DNA of 64,000 bases, taken from contig NZ_CP134049.1 in assembly GCF_031582965.1 (NCBI RefSeq), positions 744,001 to 808,000 on the forward strand, given 5' to 3'. Positions 17,621-26,512 of this stretch are shown piece by piece (position 1 is the first letter of the stretch; the number at the start of each line of letters is the position of its first letter). The position numbers were made by a program, and so were the translations under genes. This DNA comes from Bacillus sp. NEB1478 (lineage in GTDB: Bacteria; Bacillota; Bacilli; Bacillales; Fictibacillaceae). The notes beneath the pieces were generated by a model that saw nothing but the letters and a program-made list of their open reading frames with translations, had not been told where the DNA came from and did not search any database.

Positions 17621-19018
17621 TTATTTTAAATCCCAAGATTCACTCAGTAGATAAATCCCTCTTTTTATTTCTTCTTCTGATACTCCCGAAAATCCTAATG
17701 AAATTGTATTAAAAGCATAACCTTTTTTGTATGAATCAGATACAGGATACACTCTTACACCATGACTTTCAGCTTTTTGAATGAGGTCCTTTTCACTTAA
17801 CTCTAAATAAACATCAATGAGAATTCGTGGACCGGAATTTTCCCCGTGAATTTTAACTTTATCTCCTAACTCTCTTATTACTGCTTCTAAAATGATGTTT
17901 CTTTTCTTACGGTAAAGCTTTCTCATTCTATTTAAATGTTTTTGCCATTCACCATTTTGTATGAACTCAGCAAGGGCAAATTGATTAATTGAAGAAACCG
18001 TTTGTTTGAATAGCGAGGTAACCTGAGTTGCTTTCTTTAATAATGACTGTGGAAGAATCATATAGCTAATACGCAGTGTAGGAAGAAAAGAATTTGAAAA
18101 AGTTCCTAAATAGACAACACGATTCTCCTTATCAAGTGCTTGCAAGGAAGGAATAGGTTGACCACTGTATCTAAATTCCCCATCATAATCATCCTCAATA
18201 ATAAAGGAATGATTATCAGCTGCCCATTTTAATAATTCTAGCCTTCTATTAATTGTCATCATTCTTCCTAAAGGATATTGATGCGACGGTGTTATATAAA
18301 TTAAGTCAGGGTTGTTTTTCTTAACTGCGTACATTTTTAAGCCTTCACTATCTAGTGGTAAATGGATGATTTCTTTTCGATTTAACTCAAAAATTTCTCT
18401 AGATCTTGGGTACCCAGGCTCCTCGAAGCCCACTTTTAAACTAGTGTTTAGAATGTGACATAAAATCTGCAGGAGGTAAGAGGTGCTTGCACCAATAATG
18501 ATTTGATTTGGATCGCAATTTACGCCTCTGGATTGGTAAAGGTATTCGGTTATAAGAGATCGAAGCTCAATCTCTCCTAAGACGTCCCCAGGTCGACAAA
18601 GCTTTTCTGAATATTTATCTAAGCTAGCAACAACATTCTTTCTCCAAGCAGAAAAGGGAAAAAAACTAGAATCAACGTGACCATAGTGAAAATCAATGAT
18701 TTTATTTGTTATTACATTAAAATCTTGCACAGGTAATTCAGCAGGCTTTGGATCAGGGTTTATCAAAAATGACTCATCATAATCTGCAAAAAGGCCGCTC
18801 CTTGGCTTACTTAAAATATAGCCTTCTGCTAAGAGTTGATCGTATGCTCGTTCAACAGTTGTTTGACTAATAAGTAGTTTTTTTGCAAGGTGTCTTTTTG
18901 AAGGAAGTTTTATTCCATTTTTAATTCGCCCATCGTGCATATTACTTTTAAAGAAATTAATAAGTTGTTGATACAATGGAATTTTGGAATTCCTGTTTAA
19001 AAACGGTGTTAAGTCCAA
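17621..19018 (-). CDS. MocR/GntR-type regulator with aminotransferase-like domain
   Basis: This encodes 465 residues. An N-terminal GntR winged helix (KIPLYQQLINFF, LPSKRHLAKKLLISQTTVERAYDQL) is joined to a fold-type I aminotransferase domain with IEDDYDGEFRYSG. In GabR-like relatives the PLP lysine lies in GTFSKS; here the text is GTFSNS, with Asn codon AAT at 18092-18094 (residue 309), so Schiff-base binding looks lost. The start is TTG 19018 (MDLTPFLNRN), 9 nt after AAGGAG; the longer frame to 19075 runs through the operator. It is divergent from an EamA transporter that it probably controls. Confidence 0.85.
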   Translation of the reverse strand: MDLTPFLNRNSKIPLYQQLINFFKSNMHDGRIKNGIKLPSKRHLAKKLLISQTTVERAYDQLLAEGYILSKPRSGLFADYDESFLINPDPKPAELPVQDFNVITNKIIDFHYGHVDSSFFPFSAWRKNVVASLDKYSEKLCRPGDVLGEIELRSLITEYLYQSRGVNCDPNQIIIGASTSYLLQILCHILNTSLKVGFEEPGYPRSREIFELNRKEIIHLPLDSEGLKMYAVKKNNPDLIYITPSHQYPLGRMMTINRRLELLKWAADNHSFIIEDDYDGEFRYSGQPIPSLQALDKENRVVYLGTFSNSFLPTLRISYMILPQSLLKKATQVTSLFKQTVSSINQFALAEFIQNGEWQKHLNRMRKLYRKKRNIILEAVIRELGDKVKIHGENSGPRILIDVYLELSEKDLIQKAESHGVRVYPVSDSYKKGYAFNTISLGFSGVSEEEIKRGIYLLSESWDLK

Positions 19019-19033
19019 TGGATGGTACTCCTT

Positions 19034-19086
19034 CAAACTGACTTTGTTAAAAATGATAAAACTGGCCTTTTTCAAAAGGTCAGTTT
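19034..19086. promoter_or_regulatory. Candidate operator of the MocR regulator
   Basis: Three copies of an AAACTGRCCTTT-like box occur between the divergent genes: CAAACTGACTTT (19034-19045), AAAACTGGCCTTT (19058-19070) and its inverse AAAGGTCAGTTTG (from 19076). The last two form a near-perfect inverted repeat. Confidence 0.6.
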
Positions 19087-19161
19087 GAGCTTACGTTTAT
19101 TATAATTAATATTATTATTTTGACAAGTCAATTCAAAGTATAGGACTGGGGAGTGATTATA

Positions 19162-20058
19162 GTGAATGTAACTACAAAAGGTTGGATTTATGGTTTTATA
19201 GGAGTACTTATATTTAGCGGTTCCCTTCCTGCAACTCGTGTTGCTGTCGGTGAGCTTGATCCATACTTTGTTACGGTATTTCGGGCCGCAATTGCTGGAC
19301 TTTTATCCATGTTAGTCATAATGATTTTAAGAGCAAAACGACCTGAAAAATCTGATATATTATCACTAATTATTGTAGCACTTGGAGTTGTTATTGGTTT
19401 CCCACTTCTCACAGCTTTGGCACTTGAGCATAATACTTCTGCTCATGCTATAGTCTTTTTAGGTCTTCTACCATTATTAACAGCAATATTTGGGGTAATA
19501 AGAGGTGGCGAACGACCCAGCATTGTTTTTTGGGTCTTCTCACTAATAGGAAGCTTTTTGGTTGCAGGATTTGCTTTATTTAAAGGAGGCGAGTCTTTAC
19601 TACTTGGCGATTTGTATATGTTGATTGCTATAATAGTTTGTGGCTTGGGCTATGCTGAAGGTGCTAAATTGTCTCGTAAATTAGGTAATTGGCAGGTGAT
19701 TTCTTGGGCGCTTGTATTGTCCCTTCCCTTTATGGCCATACTCTCAATTTATCTTTTTCCAAGTTCTTGGGAAGAGATTAGTTTTAGAACATACGTGAGT
19801 TTAGCTTATGTTTCCTTGTTTAGCATGTATATAGGATTTGTTTTCTGGTATAGGGGTCTTTCTCAAGGGGGCATAGCATCAGTGGGGCAGTTACAACTGT
19901 TGCAACCATTCTTTGGACTCTTACTTGCAGCTGTGATTCTTCAAGAGGAAGTTGGCCTTTTACTCGTTCTAGTAAATGTCGGTGTGGTGTTTTGTGTTGC
20001 TGCAGCAAAACGATTTTCAAGTAAAAGCTTTTATAAAAAGAAAGTACCGAGAGTCTAA
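19162..20058 (+). CDS. EamA-family (DMT) transporter
   Basis: A 298-residue protein of ten predicted membrane helices made of two EamA repeats, the drug/metabolite transporter architecture. The first helix carries GFIGVLIFSGSLPATRVAVGELDP and the second repeat starts near GDLYMLIAIIVCGLGYAEG. The exported compound is unknown. GGGGAG lies 8 nt before GTG 19162; the GTG at 19153 overlaps that site and is rejected. Divergent pairing with a MocR protein is common, and the shared inverted repeat makes regulation by it likely. Confidence 0.85.
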   Translation: MNVTTKGWIYGFIGVLIFSGSLPATRVAVGELDPYFVTVFRAAIAGLLSMLVIMILRAKRPEKSDILSLIIVALGVVIGFPLLTALALEHNTSAHAIVFLGLLPLLTAIFGVIRGGERPSIVFWVFSLIGSFLVAGFALFKGGESLLLGDLYMLIAIIVCGLGYAEGAKLSRKLGNWQVISWALVLSLPFMAILSIYLFPSSWEEISFRTYVSLAYVSLFSMYIGFVFWYRGLSQGGIASVGQLQLLQPFFGLLLAAVILQEEVGLLLVLVNVGVVFCVAAAKRFSSKSFYKKKVPRV

Positions 20059-20138
20059 AATCCTTTTAACAATATAAAGGTTTATGAATTTGCAGTGACA
20101 TAAAATAGTATAGTTCTTCAACAAAAAGGGATCCTTAT

Positions 20139-20183
20139 ATCTCAAATTACCTCGAACCGACAAAAAACGGCAAATTCGCTATC
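20139..20183 (+). repeat. Short dispersed repeat, relative of 10009-10050
   Basis: Both stretches share TCTCAAAT-ACC-CGAACCGACA and then CAAATT after a short gap. Similarity is imperfect. Confidence 0.4.
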
Positions 20184-20336
20184 CTCCTACCAATCCACCT
20201 GCAACTCCTAAGTAAAGAATTCATGCTAAATGCAGTTTTATTTTTTTTATTTCAATTTAGGACATATGTCCTTCCCTGCATGATGCAATGTACCTTTTAA
20301 TAAGAGTACAGAGAAACGAGTAGGGGGAGAGATAAT

Positions 20337-20762
20337 ATGAAGGGAAGTTTATTTGCTTTTTTCGGAGGAGCCTTTATTACACTGCAAGGGGTGGCGAACT
20401 CACGAATTAGCCAAGACATTGGATCTTGGCAGGCGGCGATGATCACTCAATTAACAGGATTTATTATGGCATTTACTATTCTAATGATTCTTCGAGATAA
20501 AAAGTGGCGCAATTTTAAGCAAGTTAAGCCATTATATTTAATCGGAGGCAGCTTTGGAGCGATCGTGGTTTACAGCAATATTACCGCTATTTATCATATT
20601 GGCGTTACGCTGACGATTTCTGGTCTATTGATTGCACAGCTATGTTTGACCTTTTTAATAGATAGCAAAGGATGGTTCGGTGTATCTAAACAAAAAATGA
20701 GGATGCCTCAGTTCATCGGTATGGGTATGATGATTACAGGAGTCATCATTCTAAGTTTTTAA
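20337..20762 (+). CDS. YdcZ-type DMT transporter (first of pair)
   Basis: A 141-residue protein with about five membrane helices, the DUF606/YdcZ family. The motif LQGVANSRISQDIGSWQAAMITQ is typical. Such proteins are half-size members of the DMT superfamily and often occur as pairs, presumably forming heterodimers. The substrate is unknown. GGGGGAGAG precedes the ATG. A regulator and a second ydcZ follow on the same strand. Confidence 0.85.
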   Translation: MKGSLFAFFGGAFITLQGVANSRISQDIGSWQAAMITQLTGFIMAFTILMILRDKKWRNFKQVKPLYLIGGSFGAIVVYSNITAIYHIGVTLTISGLLIAQLCLTFLIDSKGWFGVSKQKMRMPQFIGMGMMITGVIILSF

Positions 20763-20799
20763 TCTGTAAAAATAACGGGGATAGGCTATGAGGTGAATA

Positions 20800-21501
20800 G
20801 TGTTGATGAAAGAACTAAAAAATCGTGAACTGCTCCATTCCTATATACATTCACATCAAATTGAAGCGATATTTAACGAACCATTAATCCCATACTTAGC
20901 ACTTTATAGTTTCGATCCTGGTGAACTGATCTGTTCCCAAGGAGATCCTTCACACTATTTATTTATATTGGTTAAAGGCAAAGTGAAGATTTTTACCACT
21001 TCACCAGAAGGCAAGACGCTTATCCTTTCTTTTAAGACGCCGCTTGATGCGATCGGCGATATTGAATACGTTCATGGGTCTGACATTATCAATACGGTTG
21101 AAGCTGTTTCCTCCGTCCATATGATCGGAATTTATCATCGCTGGCTGAAAATGTACGGCAATGACCATGCGCCTCTTCTGCAATTTTTATTGAAAATCAT
21201 CACGAACAAGTTCTACATTAAATCAAGTTCTTTAAGTTTCAACCTGCTCTACCCCGTGGAAGTGAGGCTTGCTAGTTATTTGTTGTCAGTGTCGTTCGAC
21301 GAGACGGATTCCCTTTATAAAGGACAGATCCACATCAGCATTAAGGATGCTGCAAACTTGATCGGAACTAGCTACAGGCATTTAAACCGTGTTATTCAGC
21401 AGTTTTGTATAAAAGGACTGATCGAGCGAAGCAAAGGCTTCATCCTCGTTAAGAACAGGGAAGGATTAAGCACGCTGGCAGGGCAAAGTATTTATGAATA
21501 A
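20800..21501 (+). CDS. Crp/Fnr-family regulator (YeiL-like)
   Basis: This encodes about 231-233 residues: a cyclic-nucleotide-binding-like beta barrel (FDPGELICSQGDPSHYLFILVKGKVKIF) and a C-terminal winged helix (SIKDAANLIGTSYRHLNRVIQQF). No Cys cluster of the Fnr type is seen, so the ligand is unknown. GTG 20800, TTG 20803 and ATG 20806 are consecutive possible starts 4, 7 and 10 nt after GAGGTG; the choice is open. It sits between two ydcZ genes and is likely their regulator. Confidence 0.85.
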   Translation: MLMKELKNRELLHSYIHSHQIEAIFNEPLIPYLALYSFDPGELICSQGDPSHYLFILVKGKVKIFTTSPEGKTLILSFKTPLDAIGDIEYVHGSDIINTVEAVSSVHMIGIYHRWLKMYGNDHAPLLQFLLKIITNKFYIKSSSLSFNLLYPVEVRLASYLLSVSFDETDSLYKGQIHISIKDAANLIGTSYRHLNRVIQQFCIKGLIERSKGFILVKNREGLSTLAGQSIYE

Positions 21502-21556
21502 CCCCAATTGCGTGTCTAGGAAAAAAATAAGTCACCATATAGGAGAGTAAAGGATT

Positions 21557-22063
21557 ATGATTATAGGTCTGTTATTGGCGGTCATTGCGGGTTCTCTGGT
21601 AAGCCTGCAAAATATTTTTAACAGCAAAGTGAATGAACGGGCTGGATCATGGGCCACTACTACATTAGTATTATTTCTAGGATTCTTTGCTTCTCTAACA
21701 TTCGGTTTGATTTTTGAAGGGAAGGAGCTATTTGTCTTAGAAAATATGAAGACTTGGTACTGGTTCAGCGGTTTGATCGGTGTAGGAGTAGTCGTCTGCC
21801 TGACAAACGGAATGAAACTGCTTGGTCCGACTGTTGCGATCTCGATTGTGCTTACTTCACAGCTGGCATTTGCTTTATTATGGGATTCACTTGGCTGGCT
21901 CGGTCTGGAAAGGGTTCCTTTTACCTTTCAGCAGCTAATAGGCGTAATTGTTATCGCCGCAGGGATTTTTGTTTTTAAATTAAGCGGTGGAAATGACAAG
22001 CATTTAAAGATAGCTGATAACCTAAAAAATAGTTGCGTTTCACAAAATCAAAAAGCATTATAA
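21557..22063 (+). CDS. YdcZ-type DMT transporter (second of pair)
   Basis: A 168-residue protein of the same DUF606 family, with SLVSLQNIFNSKVNERAGSW near the N terminus and about five helices. It is longer than the first copy by a hydrophilic C-terminal tail. AGGAGAG precedes the ATG, 55 bp after the regulator. A terminator closes the three-gene unit. With the copy at 20337 it probably forms one transporter. Confidence 0.85.
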   Translation: MIIGLLLAVIAGSLVSLQNIFNSKVNERAGSWATTTLVLFLGFFASLTFGLIFEGKELFVLENMKTWYWFSGLIGVGVVVCLTNGMKLLGPTVAISIVLTSQLAFALLWDSLGWLGLERVPFTFQQLIGVIVIAAGIFVFKLSGGNDKHLKIADNLKNSCVSQNQKAL

Positions 22064-22076
22064 TTTGATTTGATAT

Positions 22077-22112
22077 AAAAGCTTATCCCAGAGATTTAGG
22101 GTAAGCTTTTTC
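22077..22112 (+). terminator. Terminator of the ydcZ cluster
   Basis: AAAAGCTTATCCC pairs with GGGTAAGCTTTTT across a 9-nt loop. Confidence 0.85.
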
Positions 22113-22320
22113 TCGTGTAATTAAATGGGAAAAAGCACAAACTATTTTAGGTGATTCGTTTGAATGATAAAAGGGTAATATTTGTAAATATCATGAATAC
22201 AAAGTAGTTTTTAACAGAACCCCGAAAAGTGTCGAAAAATTACGAATTATAGAATATAATAAAATATATAGGGGAATGTCAAAAACTTAATACTAATCAT
22301 TGCAAACATGGAGGTTTTTT

Positions 22321-23736
22321 ATGAAGAAAAGTATTTTTAGGAAAAAGAGTATCCCTGATTTAGTGGCGGCTTCAAAATCAGGTACAACACTCCACAAAGA
22401 GTTAGGTACTTTGGATTTAACGCTGCTTGGAATTGGTGCTATTATCGGGACTGGTATTTTTGTCCTGACAGGTACGGGTGCTCTTACGGCAGGACCTGCA
22501 CTAATTATTTCGTTTATAATTGCAGGACTGGCATGTCTATTTGCTGCACTTTCATATGCAGAATTTGCGTCTACTGTTCCGGTATCAGGTTCAGTTTACA
22601 CGTATACCTATGCAACAATGGGTGAATTTATAGCTTGGATTATCGGCTGGGATTTGATTCTTGAATATTTACTCGCTGTAAGCGCTGTATCTGTCGGATG
22701 GTCTGGTTATTTTCAGTCTCTTTTAAAAGGTATGGGAATTCATCTCCCGACTGTTTTCACAGCCGCTCCTGGAGCAGTGCCTGGCACAACAACTTATTTT
22801 AATCTTCCAGCATTTTTAATCGTTATGCTCATTACGTTTTTGCTGTCAGTTGGTGTTAAACAATCAAAACGTGTAAACAACATCATGGTGGTTTTAAAAG
22901 TAATTGTTGTAATTTTGTTCATCGTCGTTGCAGTTGGCTATGTAAAGCCTGCAAACTGGACGCCATTTACACCATTTGGATTTAATGGAATCTTTGAAGC
23001 GGCAGCACTTGTTTTCTTTGCTTTTATCGGTTTTGATGCTATTGCTTCTGCTGCAGAAGAAACTAAGAATCCAAACCGGGATCTTCCAAAGGGAATCATG
23101 TTATCTCTCTTAATCTGTACGATTCTATATGTAGTCGTTACAGGAATTATGACTGGGGTTGTACCATTTGGTCAGTTTAAAGGAAATGAAGATCATCCAA
23201 TTTCTCTAGTTCTTCAAGTAGCTGGTCAAGACTGGGTGGCAGGGATTGTTGATGTTGGTGCCATTCTTGGGATGACAACTGTAATGCTAGTTATGCTTTA
23301 CGGACAGACGCGAGTGTCTTATGCGATGGCTCGTGATGGTTTATTGCCAAACTTCTTTAAATCTGTTCATCAAAAATACCGTACACCATACGGATCTACT
23401 TGGTTCTTCGGTATCGTCGCTGGATTGATGGGAGCATTAATTCCGCTAAATGAACTTGCAAAATTAGTTAACATCGGAACATTGTCTGCTTTCGTTTTAG
23501 TGTCTGTAGCAGTTATGGTTCTTCGTAAAACTCAGCCTGATCTGCCGCGTGCATTCAGATGTCCGGCTGTACCGTTAATTCCGATACTCGCTATCGTGTT
23601 CTGCGGATTTTTAATGGCACAATTGGATGGCGCAACGTGGATTCGATTCATCATTTGGTTAGGAATTGGTGTACTGATCTATTTTGGCTACTCCAAGAGA
23701 CATTCTCAGCTCAACAGGGAAAAGACTAATATCTAG
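22321..23736 (+). CDS. APC-family amino acid permease (CAT/YfnA-like)
   Basis: A 471-residue protein with 12 or more membrane helices and the APC signature LGIGAIIGTGIFVLTGTGALTAGP in helix 1. It resembles cationic amino-acid transporter relatives such as B. subtilis YfnA. The substrate cannot be fixed from sequence. GGAGG lies 6 nt before ATG 22321; the open frame begins 7 codons earlier at a codon overlapping this site. It is transcribed alone; a TGTCGAA box lies at 22230. Confidence 0.88.
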   Translation: MKKSIFRKKSIPDLVAASKSGTTLHKELGTLDLTLLGIGAIIGTGIFVLTGTGALTAGPALIISFIIAGLACLFAALSYAEFASTVPVSGSVYTYTYATMGEFIAWIIGWDLILEYLLAVSAVSVGWSGYFQSLLKGMGIHLPTVFTAAPGAVPGTTTYFNLPAFLIVMLITFLLSVGVKQSKRVNNIMVVLKVIVVILFIVVAVGYVKPANWTPFTPFGFNGIFEAAALVFFAFIGFDAIASAAEETKNPNRDLPKGIMLSLLICTILYVVVTGIMTGVVPFGQFKGNEDHPISLVLQVAGQDWVAGIVDVGAILGMTTVMLVMLYGQTRVSYAMARDGLLPNFFKSVHQKYRTPYGSTWFFGIVAGLMGALIPLNELAKLVNIGTLSAFVLVSVAVMVLRKTQPDLPRAFRCPAVPLIPILAIVFCGFLMAQLDGATWIRFIIWLGIGVLIYFGYSKRHSQLNREKTNI

Positions 23737-23740
23737 AGGG

Positions 23741-23770
23741 AAAAGAGACTGTAAAAGGTCTCTTTTTTTA
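23741..23770 (+). terminator. Terminator of the permease gene
   Basis: AAGAGAC pairs with GTCTCTT around TGTAAAAG and a T run follows. Confidence 0.8.
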
Positions 23771-23917
23771 TTGGATGCATCAACAAGGAAAAAATTAAGT
23801 AAAAAAATGGTTTTTAACGTTTTGTTATCTAGAAAAAGGGTATCCATAAAGTGTTGTCCATATCTTGCTCAAGTTTTTTATAGCTATATGTTAATTCTAA
23901 GAAAGGGTAGATGTATC

Positions 23918-24541
23918 ATGCATCTTTCAAAGAGTGAATTGAATGGACACACTTTTTTAGCAAAGCTAATTACTCAATATGCCTACATTCATCAAAAAAC
24001 AATAGGCTCAGCTGCTGAAGTTTATATTCAACAATTAGGGCTTCGAACAGGAGAATGGATCGAGCGTTTTTATGATGACCTCCCTCATTGGACTGTTGAT
24101 CAATATGTACATGTTATTGTTGATTTAAAGAATTCAATCGGTGGGCATTTTGAGATAGTCAGTGTGGATCCTGATTGTGTAGTAGTTCGTGCAAAAGAGT
24201 GTCCATTTGGGGAGTTTGTTAAGGATACTCCGCATTTGTGTGGCATGACTTCCAGTGTATTTGGCGGCATAGCAGCTCGGAAATTCGGTTATGGGAAAGT
24301 GGTTTTGCGTAAAAGAATAGCACTAGGAGATTCTAGGTGCGAAATCGCTATTTACTTTCAGCCGGATGAGAGAGAAGAGGGAATCGTTTATCAAGATCTC
24401 CCCATTACCCCTGAACACGGAAATCCATTTTTGTGGGAAGAAGAAACCATTACGATGCTTAATAATGAATTGAAAAAAAGTGATGAAATGGTAGAAAGTC
24501 TTCTTCAAGAATTAGAAGAATTAAAAAAAGACAAATCGTAA
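23918..24541 (+). CDS. Methanogen-output-domain-1-like protein
   Basis: A 207-residue protein. An N-terminal helical region (HTFLAKLITQYAYIHQKTIGS) is followed by a cysteine-containing domain with DPDCVVVRAKECPFGEF, PHLCGMTSSVFGG and GDSRCEI, the pattern I recall for MetOD1 domains. The C terminus from about 180 is a coiled coil (NNELKKSDEMVESLLQELEE). The clustered cysteines could bind metal or act in redox sensing, which is inference. The ATG at 23918 follows AAAGGG by 9 nt; the longer open frame overlaps the previous gene and its terminator and is rejected. Confidence 0.65.
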   Translation: MHLSKSELNGHTFLAKLITQYAYIHQKTIGSAAEVYIQQLGLRTGEWIERFYDDLPHWTVDQYVHVIVDLKNSIGGHFEIVSVDPDCVVVRAKECPFGEFVKDTPHLCGMTSSVFGGIAARKFGYGKVVLRKRIALGDSRCEIAIYFQPDEREEGIVYQDLPITPEHGNPFLWEEETITMLNNELKKSDEMVESLLQELEELKKDKS

Positions 24542-24583
24542 GCTGTTATTTCACTCATTGGAGTGAAATGCAGCTTTTTTTAA
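24541..24583 (+). terminator. Terminator of the MetOD1-like gene
   Basis: AGCTG and TTTCACTC pair with GAGTGAAA and CAGCT; seven T residues follow. Confidence 0.75.
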
Positions 24584-24595
24584 TTTTCCTTACAA

Positions 24596-24628
24596 AAAAA
24601 CAGGACTCTTATAAAAGAGCCCTGTTTA
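24596..24628 (-). terminator. Terminator of the cold-shock gene
   Basis: On the minus strand AAACAGGGCTCTT pairs with AAGAGTCCTGTTT, followed by a T-rich run. Confidence 0.8.
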
Positions 24629-24640
24629 TATAAGTGGCAA

Positions 24641-24841
24641 TTATGCCTTACGTACGTTAGTAGCTTGAGGTCCGCGTTGTCCTTGTTCTACTTCGAAAGT
24701 TACTTCTTGACCTTCGTCAAGAGTTTTGAAACCTTCGCTTTGGATAGCTGAGAAGTGTACGAATACGTCGTCTCCACCTTCACGCTCGATGAATCCAAAA
24801 CCTTTTTCAGAGTTAAACCATTTAACTTTACCTTGTTCCAT
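24641..24841 (-). CDS. Cold-shock protein
   Basis: A 66-residue single-domain CSP, an OB-fold RNA chaperone. RNP1 (KGFGFIE) and RNP2 (VFVHF) are present, and the N terminus [16 protein letters not shown] is standard. The ATG at 24841 follows GGAGG; an 18-codon extension to 24895 overlaps the leader and is not used. About 250 bp lie between it and the divergent moaA, so a long cold-shock leader is possible. Its exact paralogue (CspB, CspC or CspD) cannot be told. Confidence 0.95.
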   Translation of the reverse strand: MEQGKVKWFNSEKGFGFIEREGGDDVFVHFSAIQSEGFKTLDEGQEVTFEVEQGQRGPQATNVRKA

Positions 24842-25089
24842 TTTTGTTGCCTCCTGTCGTGCTTTAACACACAAAATTTTACTATCCTTGCTCAAAAATG
24901 ATCAAGATAAAAGGTTTACCTGAACAATCGAACAAAAATAATTCTTCCTTATCGTAACATTATCAACAATAATAAACAAGTGGAATTGACAGAAATGTTT
25001 TGTTAAAAACAGGTTACAAATCGTTCTAGTTTTAACATCCCTTTATTCGTGGTACATTTAAAGAAATACTAATGTAATGGCGTGATGAA

Positions 25090-26109
25090 ATGAGTACAAA
25101 GAATCGAGTCGTTGATACGTGGAGCCGTCCACTGCGTGATTTAAGAATATCAGTAATCGATCAATGCAACTTTCGGTGTACGTATTGTATGCCAAAAGAA
25201 ATATTTGGACCGGATTATCCTTTCTTATCGGAACATGAGCTGTTATCTTTTGACGAGATTGAAACGGTAGCTTCTCAGTTTGCCCGTGCCGGTGTAGAAA
25301 AGATCCGAATTACGGGCGGAGAACCATTATTGCGCAAAGGGCTGCCAAAGCTGCTGAAAAGACTTCGAAACATTGATGGTATTCAAGATATTGCCCTTAC
25401 AACGAACGGAATATTATTGCCGAAGCTTGCTGAAGAATTGAAAGCGGCTGGCATGGATCGAGTAACCGTCAGCCTCGATACGTTAGATGACAGCCTTTTC
25501 GGTAAAATTAACGGCCGAGGAGTTGGTGTTCAACCCATTCTGAAAGGGATTGAGGCTGCTCATCGTGCAGGTTTAAAAGTAAAAATCAATATGATGGTTA
25601 AAAAAGGGGTCAATGATCAAGAGGTTTTACCGATGGCCCGTTATTTTAAAAATACACCGTATGTGCTCCGCTTTATCGAATACATGGATGTCGGAACTTC
25701 AAACGGCTGGAATTTAGAAGAGGTCGTTACGAAAAAACAAATTTTAGATATGATTCATAATGAGCTGCCAATAGAACCTGTTTCTGGTCATTATTTCGGT
25801 GAAGTCGCCAAAAGATATCAATTTAAAGATGGTAAAGGTGAAATTGGCATCATTTCTTCCATAACAGATACTTTTTGCTCAACATGTACGAGAGCAAGGT
25901 TATCAGCGGATGGCAAAGTTTATACGTGTCTTTTTGCTTCAAAAGGTACAGATTTTAAGCACTTCATTCGAGAAGGAGCAACCGCAGAAGATGTGTATGA
26001 ACGTATCGTTAACGTATGGAACAACCGCAAAGATCGATACTCAGACGAAAGAAGAGAACAAACAGATCCAGCGCGCAAAAAAATAGAAATGTCTTATATC
26101 GGGGGCTAA
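25090..26109 (+). CDS. moaA: GTP 3',8-cyclase MoaA
   Basis: A 339-residue radical SAM enzyme that turns GTP into the 3',8-cyclo intermediate, the first step of molybdenum cofactor synthesis. The SAM cluster cysteines are C26, C30 and C33 (CNFRCTYC). The second cluster lies in [18 protein letters not shown]. The C-terminal Gly-Gly (SYIGG), needed for activity, is present. No other moa gene is in the window, so it is an isolated copy. The ribosome binding site is weak. Confidence 0.93.
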   Translation: MSTKNRVVDTWSRPLRDLRISVIDQCNFRCTYCMPKEIFGPDYPFLSEHELLSFDEIETVASQFARAGVEKIRITGGEPLLRKGLPKLLKRLRNIDGIQDIALTTNGILLPKLAEELKAAGMDRVTVSLDTLDDSLFGKINGRGVGVQPILKGIEAAHRAGLKVKINMMVKKGVNDQEVLPMARYFKNTPYVLRFIEYMDVGTSNGWNLEEVVTKKQILDMIHNELPIEPVSGHYFGEVAKRYQFKDGKGEIGIISSITDTFCSTCTRARLSADGKVYTCLFASKGTDFKHFIREGATAEDVYERIVNVWNNRKDRYSDERREQTDPARKKIEMSYIGG

Positions 26110-26146
26110 CTTTTTCATCTTAATCTTAATCCAAAAACGATGCGAC

Positions 26147-26410
26147 TCAAATGAGAAACGAACTTCTTTGAGTCGTTTTTTGTTATTTTGAAGCCGTTTT
26201 TTCACTTTTGCACGCGATTTTTTTGAAAAAACAGGATAGGACCGCTAGTAGGTCATAATAACTTAAAATCCAAGTGATTTCTGTTGTTATGAAGCTATCG
26301 TTTTTATTTAATTCCACGGTAAAGTCCGATATTTCCACGTTATTTTCAATAATTCCACGATAATTCACAATATATCCACGTTAATTTAAATAATTCCACG
26401 TAACTTACAA
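26147..26410 (+). repeat. Dispersed repeat with a phased CCACG array (copy 1)
   Basis: This begins with a terminator hairpin (GACTCAA...TTGAGTC, T run), then TGTTATTTTGAAGCC and CACGCGATTTTT, and ends with five TTCCACG or ATCCACG boxes. The CCACG cores start at 26314, 26335, 26355, 26376 and 26396, that is every 20-21 bp. The same layout occurs at 37254-37480. Confidence 0.8.
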
Positions 26411-26512
26411 CTACTCAAGTTTAGAAAATTTTTCAATTGAAGTTTGTTAATAACTATTTTATAATTACTTACATAAAGTAATTAAGTTAAATATAAGAAA
26501 GAAGGTTAACAA

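Noticed and set aside
22113..22320. T-box or other riboswitch before the amino-acid permease
   Set aside because: No T-box sequence, specifier stem or terminator/antiterminator pair is visible.
24842..25089. Cold-shock thermosensor leader of the csp gene
   Set aside because: The leader is long enough, but I could not define a cold-box or alternative pairing by eye.
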